The notes under the pieces are model-generated. The model had not been told where the DNA came from. It did no database searches and was given only the letters and a program-made list of their open reading frames with translations. A program made the translations under genes and the position numbers. Of a stretch of 43,614 nt of DNA, positions 1-7,163 are shown piece after piece. Each line of letters opens with the position of its first letter. The stretch's first letter is position 1. Source of the stretch: Pseudomonadota bacterium (GTDB taxonomy: Bacteria; Desulfobacterota; Desulfovibrionia; Desulfovibrionales; Desulfovibrionaceae); contig JAEYOJ010000029.1 of assembly GCA_023411815.1 (NCBI GenBank), positions 1 through 43,614 on the forward strand, given 5' to 3'.

Positions 1-23
1 CAGGCAGAAGAGTAAGATAGGGT

Positions 24-103
24 GCGACGAAGGACCACTCCTCGTCGCTTACGTCCGTGGGATAGGGCTTTGGGTGAGTCATGCTCACTCTATAAGCACT
101 ATC
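24..103 (+). promoter_or_regulatory. Structured 5' leader upstream of the UPF0016 gene
   Basis: Two stem-loops precede the transporter gene. The first pairs GCGACGA (24-30) with TCGTCGC (42-48). The second is a long interrupted stem: GATAG (61-65) with CTATC (99-103), GCTT (67-70) with AAGC (94-97), and GTGAG (74-78) with CTCAC (84-88), closing a 5-nt loop. Genes of this transporter family are sometimes controlled by the yybP-ykoY manganese riboswitch, so a metal-sensing leader is possible. I could not match the conserved core of that motif and the 5' end may lie outside the window. Confidence 0.35.
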
Positions 104-163
104 TACAGTTCATAACAGCCTCTAGCAGTTCCTATTCTAATCACACGCCGGGAGGACGCCCCG

Positions 164-436
164 ATGGATTGGAAACTATTCGTCACCACCTTTGGAGCCT
201 TGTTCGTGGCCGAACTGGGCGACAAGACGCAGCTGGCCTGCATGCTCATGACCGCCAAGAGCGGCAAGCCGTGGACCGTGTTCGTGGCCTCGGCCCTGGC
301 GCTGACGCTGGTCAGCTTCATGGGCGTCATGGTGGCCAACGTGGTCTGTCAGTACGTCTCCCCGGAAATCATCAAGAAGGTCGCGGCCGTGGGCTTCGTG
401 GCCATCGGCGTGCTGATCTTCTTCGACAAATTCTAG
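164..436 (+). CDS. Small UPF0016/GDT1 (TMEM165) family cation transporter
   Basis: A 90-residue inner-membrane protein of the family that exports Mn2+ or Ca2+ (MneA, Mnx, Gdt1, TMEM165). The family signature E-x-G-D-K-T is at residues 17-22 in the first hydrophobic segment; two further segments follow at about 37-60 and 68-87. It is a single-repeat version, about half the length of two-repeat members, so it probably works as a dimer or oligomer; single-repeat forms are known in this family. The start is set by GGAGG at 151-155, eight bases before the ATG. The gene for a UbiD-type decarboxylase begins 33 bases downstream and may be co-transcribed. Manganese export is the usual bacterial role; the ion cannot be told from the sequence. 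Confidence 0.85.
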   Translation: MDWKLFVTTFGALFVAELGDKTQLACMLMTAKSGKPWTVFVASALALTLVSFMGVMVANVVCQYVSPEIIKKVAAVGFVAIGVLIFFDKF

Positions 437-468
437 CGCCTGTTCCCCGGCTGCCGGAGGCATTTCCC

Positions 469-2325
469 ATGGGCTACCGCAATCTTTCCGAATGCATGCG
501 CGACCTGGAGGCCAAGGGCTGGCTCCGGCGCGTGGACGTGGAAATCGACGCCAGGCTGGAGGCCGGAGTGATCCAGCGTCGGGCCTACCACACGGGCGGG
601 CCGGCGCTGCTGTTCACGCGCGTCAAGGGCTGCCGCTTCCCCATGCTGGCCAACCTGTTCGGCACCCTGGAGCGCACCCGCTACATCTTCCGTGACGCCC
701 TGCCCATGGTCGAGCGGCTCATGAAGGCCAAGGCCGATCCGGCCGGGACGCTCAAGGAGGCCCTGCGCCGGCCCTGGCATTACGCGGGCGCGCCCAAGGC
801 GCTGTACAACGCCCTGCCGCGCAGGGTGAAGTCCGGGCCGGTGCTGGCGCACGAAACGCGCGTGTCCGAGTTGCCGCAACTCGTGTCCTGGCCCATGGAC
901 GGCGGCGCGTACGTGACCCTGCCGCAGGTCTATTCCGAGAGCCTGGCCAGGCCCGGCTTCGGCGGCTCCAACCTGGGCATGTACCGCGTGCAGCTTTCCG
1001 GCGAAGCCTACGAGCAGGACCGCGAGGTCGGCCTGCATTACCAGATCCATCGCGGCATCGGCCATCACCATGGCGAGGCCATCGCCGCGGGCAGGCCCCT
1101 GCCCGTGAACGTGTTCGTGGGCGGCCCGCCATCCATGACCCTGGCCGCGGTCATGCCGCTGCCCGAGGGCATCGCCGAACTGCTCTTTGCCGGGGCCCTG
1201 GGCGGGCGGCGCGTGGACATGATCGACGGCTCGCGTTCGCCCAACGGCCTGCCCATCCTGGCCGAAGCCGACTTCTGCATCTGCGGCGTGGTGGAGCGCG
1301 GCGAAAAGCCCGAAGGACCCTTCGGCGACCATCTGGGCTACTACAGCCTGGCCCACGACTTCCCGGTGCTCAAGGTCCACAAGGTCTTCCATCGTCCGGG
1401 CGCGGTCTGGCCGTTCACCACCGTGGGCCGGCCGCCGCAGGAGGACACGGTCTTCGGGACCTTCATTCACGAGCTGACCGCCGCGCTGGTGCCCACGGTC
1501 TTCTCGGGCGTGCACGAAGTGCACGCCGTGGACGCCGCCGGCGTGCACCCGCTGCTACTGGCCATCGGCAGCGAGCGCTACGTGCCCTTCGCGGCCGAGC
1601 GCCAGCCGCAGGAGCTGTTGACCAACGCCATGAGCCTGCTCGGCAACACGCAGACGGCCCTGTCCAAGTACGTGCTCATGGCCGCCAAGGAGGACAACCC
1701 GCCCTCCACGCACGACATGCCCGGCTTTTTCCGCCACCTGCTGGAGCGGTTGGACCTGGCGCGCGACTTCCACTTCATCACGCGCACGACCATGGACACC
1801 CTGGACTACTCGGGCATCAGCCTGAACCAGGGCTCCAAGCTCGTGCTGGCGGCCTGTGGACCCAAGAAGCGCGAGCTGGCCCGCGAGCTGCCTTCGGGCT
1901 TCTCTCTGCCCGAGGGTTTCCGCGACGCGCGGGTCTTCGCGCCCGGCATCGTGGTGCTGAGCGCGCCGAAACACGCCCAGCGCCGCGACGAGCACGACCC
2001 GCGCATGCAGGCCCTGGCGCGGCACCTGGAAGGCGTAAGCGGCCTGGAGGGCTTCCCCTGGGTCGTGGCCTGCGACGACGCGGCCTTCACGGCCAGGGAT
2101 TGGGACAACTTCCTGTGGGTGACCTTCACCCGCTCCGACCCGGCCACGGACATCTACGGTGCCGGGGACTTCATCCACTGCAAGCACTGGGGCTGCAAAG
2201 ATCCCGCAATCATCGACGCCCGCCTCAAGACCTACCAGGCCCCACCGCTCGAACCGGACCCGGACGTCGAAAAGCGCGTGGACGCCCTCGGCGCGCCCGG
2301 CGGCCCGCTGCACGGCATAGTATAA
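469..2325 (+). CDS. ubiD: UbiD-family prenylated-FMN decarboxylase (menaquinone pathway type)
   Basis: A 618-residue member of the UbiD family, whose enzymes use prenylated FMN to remove carboxyl groups from aromatic or unsaturated acids. The family block EGPFGDHLGYYS is present near residue 285, as are the conserved GGSNLGMYR and HRGIGHH stretches near 165-205. E. coli UbiD is about 500 residues; this one is close in length to epsilonproteobacterial UbiD homologues (about 610) proposed to decarboxylate an intermediate of the futalosine menaquinone route, which fits a deltaproteobacterial quinone. The reading frame stays open upstream to base 22, but GGAGG at 456-460 and the N-terminus of the family support the ATG at 469. 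The prenyltransferase partner UbiX is not in the window. Confidence 0.85.
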   Translation: MGYRNLSECMRDLEAKGWLRRVDVEIDARLEAGVIQRRAYHTGGPALLFTRVKGCRFPMLANLFGTLERTRYIFRDALPMVERLMKAKADPAGTLKEALRRPWHYAGAPKALYNALPRRVKSGPVLAHETRVSELPQLVSWPMDGGAYVTLPQVYSESLARPGFGGSNLGMYRVQLSGEAYEQDREVGLHYQIHRGIGHHHGEAIAAGRPLPVNVFVGGPPSMTLAAVMPLPEGIAELLFAGALGGRRVDMIDGSRSPNGLPILAEADFCICGVVERGEKPEGPFGDHLGYYSLAHDFPVLKVHKVFHRPGAVWPFTTVGRPPQEDTVFGTFIHELTAALVPTVFSGVHEVHAVDAAGVHPLLLAIGSERYVPFAAERQPQELLTNAMSLLGNTQTALSKYVLMAAKEDNPPSTHDMPGFFRHLLERLDLARDFHFITRTTMDTLDYSGISLNQGSKLVLAACGPKKRELARELPSGFSLPEGFRDARVFAPGIVVLSAPKHAQRRDEHDPRMQALARHLEGVSGLEGFPWVVACDDAAFTARDWDNFLWVTFTRSDPATDIYGAGDFIHCKHWGCKDPAIIDARLKTYQAPPLEPDPDVEKRVDALGAPGGPLHGIV

Positions 2326-2337
2326 CCTGGCTGGAAG

Positions 2338-2506
2338 AACTGGAGAGGGGCGTCGCCCCTCTCCAGACCTCACCCCACCAGGGGGATTATCCCCCTGGAC
2401 CCCGTATATTATAGATTTACGCCCAGACCCGAGCCGCTACCGGCGTAAAACCGAGCGCGGGCGCAGGCCGGAAAAAGGGATTCCAAAGGGGCCTCGCCCC
2501 TTTGGC
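2338..2506 (+). repeat. Dispersed three-hairpin repeat, copy A
   Basis: Three perfect stems in a row: 10 bp (2341-2350 with 2356-2365), 8 bp (2378-2385 with 2391-2398) and 10 bp (2483-2492 with 2496-2505). The linker between stems one and two (GACCTCACCCCA) and the trailing GGACCCC recur elsewhere in the window. The last 43 bases (2463-2505) are identical to the reverse complement of 28450-28492. It lies between the convergent ubiD and cytochrome genes and could also end transcription. Bases 2516-2630, between this repeat and the next terminator, hold nothing I can recognise. Confidence 0.8.
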
Positions 2507-2630
2507 CGCCGGAGGCCTCTTATCGGTCAGGTCGCCCTGCGGCCTCGAACGCATTGGGCGGCGAGTCCGGCGGGACTGCCTGCAACACAAGCCGCCTGCT
2601 GCACGATGCTTATAGGGATGGAGAAAGGCA

Positions 2631-2656
2631 AAAGGCCGGCTTTGCAGCCGGCCTTT
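2631..2656. terminator. Bidirectional intrinsic terminator
   Basis: A perfect 11-bp stem, AAAGGCCGGCT (2631-2641) with AGCCGGCCTTT (2646-2656), closes a 4-nt loop. On the minus strand it follows the heptahaem cytochrome stop codon by about 32 bases and is trailed by a T-rich run (TTTTGCCTTT), so it most likely ends the cytochrome operon. It may also stop reading from ubiD. Confidence 0.8.
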
Positions 2657-2687
2657 CAGCGTTCTTTACGGCATAGCCGCCGAAGCG

Positions 2688-4193
2688 TCAGTTGCCTTCT
2701 CCAATGATCAAGGGATGGTGGATGGACGACTCCGGGTCCATGTCCACCACGTGGCACACGGCGCAGTTGCCGCCCGCGCCGATGGTTTTGGCCAGGCCCT
2801 GGTACTGCAAGGGCTGGATGTTGTCGCGGTCGCGGCCGTAGGGGCTGCGCGCCGGGTACAGGGCGTGGGTGCTGCCATGGCAGGCTTCGCACATGATGGC
2901 CCCTGCGTCGTCGCGGCGCAGGCGATAGAGTGCGTCCGGCTCACCCGAGGTCCACTTGTTGAAGGCCGTGGCCGTCCCGCGCTCGGGCTTGCTCGCGAAG
3001 TCGTGGCAGCTCGCGCAGTCGGGCTCCATGAGCCAGGGCGTGCGGCCCACGATGTCCTCGCTGGAGGCGACCATGCGTGGGGTGATGTTGGCCATGAGCG
3101 TGGCGGCGCGCTCCTTGCCCAGCTCCTGTTCCTTCTTGAGCAGGCTCAGGGCGTGGTCCTCCAGGGTGCCGTGGCAGCTCGTGCAGTCCAGGCCCTTGGC
3201 GTCGTGCAGGCCGCGCAGGCAGCGCGTTGCGCTCGTGGCAGCGCTGGGGTGACAGTAGCCGCAGGCCTCGGCCCCGCGTCCCTGGATGTAGTTGGCGTGC
3301 CAGCCGTGCATGGCCGCCGGGAAGCCCAGCCGCTCGGGCTGGCCCGCTGCGCCCAGCACCGGGTCGGCGTGGCAGGACTGGCAGAGCTTCGGTTCGCCCC
3401 GCTCGGCGCGCGCCAGCAGGTCCGTGCCCGTGTTGCGGTCATGCACGCGCAGGACCTCCCTGGAGGTCTGCGCGCTGAAGCCGGCCACGCCCTGGACCTT
3501 CCACTCGCCGCCGTGACAGTTGCGGCAGCCCATTTCCGTGGAGGTCGGCGCGACCATGCTCGTGGCGGCCAACAGCTCGCCGCTGGCCGCGTCGCGGGCC
3601 TCGACGTGGAAGATGGGATAGGGATTGAAGCTACCGTCGTCAGGGTAGGGCACCACGGGCACCAGTTCGGCCGCGAAGGCCCGCCGTTCGGCGTCCAGGC
3701 GCATGGAGCCGGACAGGCCGTTGTCGGACAGGCCAATGTCCCTGGGCAGCTCCTTGCCGAAGAGGGACCGGGAGAACTCCCAGAAGCGCGAGTGGGCCGA
3801 GGGAGTCTCGAAGCCGCGCTCCACGCGATAGGTCAGCTCCACGCCTTCGGTGACGATCTCGGGCGAAGGGCCGCGCCGCACGAGCTGGGCGAAGAGGTCG
3901 TTGGCCGGGGGCAGCAGGACCCACCACGGGTCGCTGTCCGAGATGCAGTGCATGCCCAGGTTGTTCCAGGCCAGCAGCACGTATTCGCTCTGCTCGGCGT
4001 CGAAGTCCGGAATGGCCGTGGGCAGCTCCTTGACGACATGGGGCGCGGGCTCCTGGGAGACGGCGGGCGTGACCGGCCGGTCCTGTCGCACGGGCATGAC
4101 GGCCTGGGCGGCCAGGAAGCCGAGCAGCAGCACGGCGGCGGCCAGCCAGACGCCCAGAACGAGCTTGGGGAATCGCTTGTCATCGGTGCTCAT
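2688..4193 (-). CDS. Membrane-anchored heptahaem c-type cytochrome
   Basis: A 501-residue electron-transfer protein. Residues 12-30 are a membrane anchor or signal segment; the rest should face the periplasm. Seven CXXCH haem sites start at Cys223, 271, 311, 337, 393, 435 and 477. Residues 60-220 form a haem-free N-terminal domain with a YVLLAWNNLGMHC stretch that resembles the leading domain of Geobacter-type multihaem proteins. The ATG at 4193 has GGGGGAG just upstream. It is the last gene of a three-gene operon behind two CydA-like membrane subunits (stop-to-start gap 19 bases), so it probably gives electrons to, or takes them from, that membrane complex. The physiological partner and direction of flow are unknown. 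Confidence 0.85.
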   Translation of the reverse strand: MSTDDKRFPKLVLGVWLAAAVLLLGFLAAQAVMPVRQDRPVTPAVSQEPAPHVVKELPTAIPDFDAEQSEYVLLAWNNLGMHCISDSDPWWVLLPPANDLFAQLVRRGPSPEIVTEGVELTYRVERGFETPSAHSRFWEFSRSLFGKELPRDIGLSDNGLSGSMRLDAERRAFAAELVPVVPYPDDGSFNPYPIFHVEARDAASGELLAATSMVAPTSTEMGCRNCHGGEWKVQGVAGFSAQTSREVLRVHDRNTGTDLLARAERGEPKLCQSCHADPVLGAAGQPERLGFPAAMHGWHANYIQGRGAEACGYCHPSAATSATRCLRGLHDAKGLDCTSCHGTLEDHALSLLKKEQELGKERAATLMANITPRMVASSEDIVGRTPWLMEPDCASCHDFASKPERGTATAFNKWTSGEPDALYRLRRDDAGAIMCEACHGSTHALYPARSPYGRDRDNIQPLQYQGLAKTIGAGGNCAVCHVVDMDPESSIHHPLIIGEGN

Positions 4194-4212
4194 GATCGTT
4201 CTCCCCCGAGGG

Positions 4213-5499
4213 CTAGCGGGCCCGCAGGACTTCCGTGATGTAGCGGCTCAGGGCCTTGCGCTCGGCCTCGTCGCCCAGGAACGGCGGCATGTAGGGCAGC
4301 AGCCTGCCCTGGCCAGCGAGCTGGGTCTCCAGGCCGAGGACCGGCATGGGCCCGGCGCGACGGGCCATGTCGAGCATGGGTCCGCGCAGGCCGTGGCAGG
4401 ACTTGCACTGCTGCACGTACAGCTCGCGGCCCACGTCCAGGGCGTTGTCATCGGTCACGGCCTTGTGCTCGGTCCACTTGGCGGCCTGCAGAAAGCTGCC
4501 CTGCAGGGACCGGACCTGCGCCACGCTGATGCCGGTCGAGTACATGTGGCCGTGGATTACCCAGGGCCGGCGGCCGGCCTCGCGCACCCACTCGAAGCTG
4601 GCGATCTGCGCGAAGCCCAGCACGAGCAGGAATACGGCCAGGGCGCGCGCCACGGTCCCGGGCAGGCGCAGGCGGCAGAAGGCCATGCCGCCCAGGAAGA
4701 CCAGGGGCATGACGAACATGAAACCCTTGGCGAAGGGCGCGATGTCCGCTGTCTGGCGCAGGACCATGGCCAACTGCGGCTCGGGCAGGGCCTCCAGGTA
4801 CCACCAGGCCGACAGGGGCAGGGCCAGGCTGGGCACGGCCACGAACTTGGCGCAGAAGGATTCCAGGGTCCGGCGGGCGTCCTCGTCCTTGATGCGCGTG
4901 GCCGTGAGCAGGCCGAACAGGCCGGCCAGGATGAGCGCCAGGCAGGTGCGCAGCGCCAGGGAGGGCCAGAAGGTGGGGTTGAAGAAGCCGGTCCAGAAGT
5001 CGGCCGGTCCGCTCCAGGCTCCGGGCGTGAGCATGAAGCAGAGGATGCCGTTGATGGCGAAGAGCGACAGCCAGGCGAAGGCGGCGTAGATCCAGCCCAC
5101 GCGCTGGTGGTCGCGCGGGTTCATGCTGCCGAAGGTGTAGTGGTACACGAGCAGGGCCGCGATCTCGCCCAGGAAGAAGGTCCATTCCGTGGCCCAGGCG
5201 AAGACGAAGGAGTGCACGAGCACGGACGTGGCCCCCGGATTGACCAGGGAGATGACGAACCAGATGCCCACGCCGGTCAGCGCGCCGAAGACCATGGTCA
5301 GCAGCAGGAAGAACTTGGTGTGGCCGCGCACGTAGTCCAGGATGGGCCGCGAGTCCCGGCGCAGGCCCAACCGCTCGGCCAGGACCAGGAACAGGCCGCC
5401 GCCCACGGCGAAGTGGGCCACGAAGACGTGCACCACGGCGATGACGGCGATGAGCAGGCCTCCGTTGACGTAGGGCACCTGCCAGACTGGGTATTCCAT
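4213..5499 (-). CDS. CydA-like cytochrome bd-family subunit with C-terminal cytochrome c domain
   Basis: A 428-residue membrane protein related to subunit I of cytochrome bd. It has histidines at 24 and 29 in the first helix, an EWTFFLGEIA helix comparable to the proton-channel glutamates of CydA, and the C-terminal REAGRRPW motif matching the conserved GRQPW block. The quinol-binding Q-loop is missing. Where CydA has the low-spin haem b558 histidine (E. coli His186), the matching helix reads LALRTCLA, apparently without histidine. A soluble tail carries CKSCH (365-369) with a likely Met ligand in PYMPPF (about 404). This resembles the OR-C type bd relatives that use c-haem instead of quinol. 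AGGGAGG precedes the ATG, which lies one base after the stop of the upstream gene. Confidence 0.75.
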   Translation of the reverse strand: MEYPVWQVPYVNGGLLIAVIAVVHVFVAHFAVGGGLFLVLAERLGLRRDSRPILDYVRGHTKFFLLLTMVFGALTGVGIWFVISLVNPGATSVLVHSFVFAWATEWTFFLGEIAALLVYHYTFGSMNPRDHQRVGWIYAAFAWLSLFAINGILCFMLTPGAWSGPADFWTGFFNPTFWPSLALRTCLALILAGLFGLLTATRIKDEDARRTLESFCAKFVAVPSLALPLSAWWYLEALPEPQLAMVLRQTADIAPFAKGFMFVMPLVFLGGMAFCRLRLPGTVARALAVFLLVLGFAQIASFEWVREAGRRPWVIHGHMYSTGISVAQVRSLQGSFLQAAKWTEHKAVTDDNALDVGRELYVQQCKSCHGLRGPMLDMARRAGPMPVLGLETQLAGQGRLLPYMPPFLGDEAERKALSRYITEVLRAR

Positions 5500-5500
5500 G

Positions 5501-6655
5501 TTAGGCCTCCCTGGGCGCGCCGATGGCCGGGCGGGTGTCGGTTGTGCCGGAAGGCTCCCCGGCGTCTTCGAGCGTGCCGGAGGTTGGGTCCGGGGCGGGC
5601 GCGGAACCCGCGCGCAGGGCCAGGCGCAGCATGTAGGCGATGGCCGCCGCGGCCAGCAGCAGCGAAAGGATAAACACCCATAGCGGCCAGGGCTGGGACA
5701 CCACGCTCAGCTCGGACGGCGAGAAGTGCGGGGCCAGGTACGCGGCCCGCAGCAGGGCGCGCACGCAGGACATGAGCGCCACCGCGACGGCCACGGCCCA
5801 GACAGTTGGCCAGACCTTGCCCCGGTGCCCCAGGTACAAGGCAATCAAGGCCACGGCCACGGCCAGGCCCAGGGCGGCCGTGTGCAGGCCGCTTCCGCCC
5901 AGGAACAGGCTCCTGATGCCGTCGGGCTGGCTGAACAGGAACCACAGGCCCACGCCGAGCTGGACCAGGGTCGCCGAGGAGAACCAGCGCATGCCGCGCG
6001 CCACGCCATCGAGGGCGGTCTCGTCGCCGCTGTCGGCCTTGCGTTTGGACCAAGCCGCCAGGGCCAGGCCACCCAGGGCCAGGGAGGCGATCACGAAGTG
6101 CAGCCAGCGTGGCACGAGTGTGGGGTCGCCCAGGTTGAGCAGCGTGCCGTCAGGCCGCGCGAAGTAGGCTGTCCAGCGCTCGGGCGCGAGCATGAACGTC
6201 ATGTTGTTGCTGAACACGAAGGCCGTGGCCAGCAGGAGCAGCACGACAAGGCCGAGCACCAGCGAGCGGGCCTTGCCCAGGGCCTCGTGGCGCAGGACCG
6301 TGAGGTACAGCCCGTAGTAGGCCAGCATGACCAGGCCCGTCACTCCCAGCCAGAACACGGCCATGAGCACGGAGCTGGTGTAGACGAAGTGGCCGTAGAG
6401 CACCTGCAGGAAGAGCAGCGGGGCCACGCCGAAGTTGACGGCCAGGGCCAGGACCGTGGGGAGCTTGGCCGAGAAGGGCCGCGCCCAGGATGTTCGGCGT
6501 TCGCGCAGGGATTCGATGAAGGCGACCGCGCCGCCGCCCAGCACAATGTTCACGAGCAGGATGTGGGCCGTGAACGTGGCCACGAGCAGGGCCTCGAAGA
6601 GCCACCAGGCCGCGGGAATGGGCTCGGGACTCGGAATGTAGGCCAGGGGATGCAT
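5501..6655 (-). CDS. Second CydA-like membrane subunit of the redox operon
   Basis: A 384-residue membrane protein with about eight or nine hydrophobic helices and a polar tail. It also looks CydA-derived: an N-terminal helix with AHILLVN, and a SNNMTFML-to-RWLHFVIAS stretch that lines up with CydA NGWMQNPVG through the b558 histidine. It lacks the GRQPW block seen in its neighbour, so the two subunits seem to share out conserved residues. The frame opens seven codons earlier at 6676, but GGAGG with a 9-base spacer makes the ATG at 6655 the better start. First gene of the operon. Its placement as CydA-prime rather than CydB is inference. Confidence 0.7.
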   Translation of the reverse strand: MHPLAYIPSPEPIPAAWWLFEALLVATFTAHILLVNIVLGGGAVAFIESLRERRTSWARPFSAKLPTVLALAVNFGVAPLLFLQVLYGHFVYTSSVLMAVFWLGVTGLVMLAYYGLYLTVLRHEALGKARSLVLGLVVLLLLATAFVFSNNMTFMLAPERWTAYFARPDGTLLNLGDPTLVPRWLHFVIASLALGGLALAAWSKRKADSGDETALDGVARGMRWFSSATLVQLGVGLWFLFSQPDGIRSLFLGGSGLHTAALGLAVAVALIALYLGHRGKVWPTVWAVAVAVALMSCVRALLRAAYLAPHFSPSELSVVSQPWPLWVFILSLLLAAAAIAYMLRLALRAGSAPAPDPTSGTLEDAGEPSGTTDTRPAIGAPREA

Positions 6656-6676
6656 GACCTGAATCCTCCGATGCAT

Positions 6677-6960
6677 GGACGCGAACCGAGATGGTTCGTT
6701 CCGTCGTGCAATGGTCGAAATGGATAATGAAAGCGAGTGTTAGATTTTTTCTGGCAAGTGTTCAACAGGAAATTGATTCATCCTGTAGGTATATGAATCC
6801 ATACAGGAAATATGAGTCCCGAATCTGTGGCATGCAGATATCTTGCGGACCGATGAGCTTGGTTTGCAATCCAAATATATGCTTGTACGAGATAGTTTAT
6901 TCAATACAATTCGAAACGACGCTGAATATCCATTCATGCGCTAATACAGTTCGTTAATGG
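6677..6960 (-). promoter_or_regulatory. AT-rich control region of the CydA-like/cytochrome operon, with repeated ACAGGA
   Basis: About 280 bases, markedly AT-rich against very GC-rich surroundings, lie directly upstream of the redox operon. The hexamer ACAGGA or its complement occurs three times: 6765-6770, 6781-6786 (inverted) and 6803-6808. The first two copies form a perfect dyad with a 10-base spacer, and the last two extend to TCCTGTA/TACAGGA. This arrangement suits a transcription factor. I saw no convincing -35/-10 pair. Confidence 0.4.
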
Positions 6961-6961
6961 A

Positions 6962-7023
6962 GGTGCAGGGAGCGCCGCTTCCTGCCGGGAGAGAACCCGA
7001 GACAGGGCGGCGTCCTCTCTCGG
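6962..7023 (-). repeat. Paired-hairpin repeat, second subfamily
   Basis: Two imperfect hairpins, 6965-6985 and 6997-7023. The reverse complement aligns along its whole length, with roughly four in five bases matching, to 34862-34921 in the chemosensory operon, including an identical GAGGACGCCGCCCT core. It sits between the glycerate kinase terminator and the redox-operon control region. Confidence 0.65.
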
Positions 7024-7105
7024 TTGACTCGCAAAATGCGTTAGTGGATCAAGCACACCTTACGACAGCGCCTTGCGCTCGACATGAAACGATCGGGAGG
7101 CAGAA

Positions 7106-7147
7106 GCGTCGAGCCGCTTTCGATCATGCCTGAAAGCGGCTCGACGC
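7106..7147 (-). terminator. Strong hairpin after glycerate kinase
   Basis: A perfect 16-bp stem (7106-7121 with 7132-7147) closing a 10-nt loop, 16 bases past the glycerate kinase stop. On the minus strand only TTCT follows, so it lacks a proper U-tract; it may act as a transcript-end stabiliser or a weak terminator. Confidence 0.65.
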
Positions 7148-7163
7148 AGGAGTTCCGGCGGGG

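Noticed and set aside
22..468. N-terminal extension of the UbiD frame back to base 22
   Set aside because: It overlaps the UPF0016 gene in another frame, is unlike the family, and a good ribosome site marks the ATG at 469.
2715..5673. Long plus-strand frames opposite the redox operon
   Set aside because: Mirror frames caused by high GC codon use; they are His/Gln/Gly-rich and lack any motif.
6691..6957. Open frames of 88 (+) and 65 (-) residues in the AT-rich stretch upstream of the redox operon
   Set aside because: No ribosome site, odd composition, overlap on both strands; better explained as a control region.
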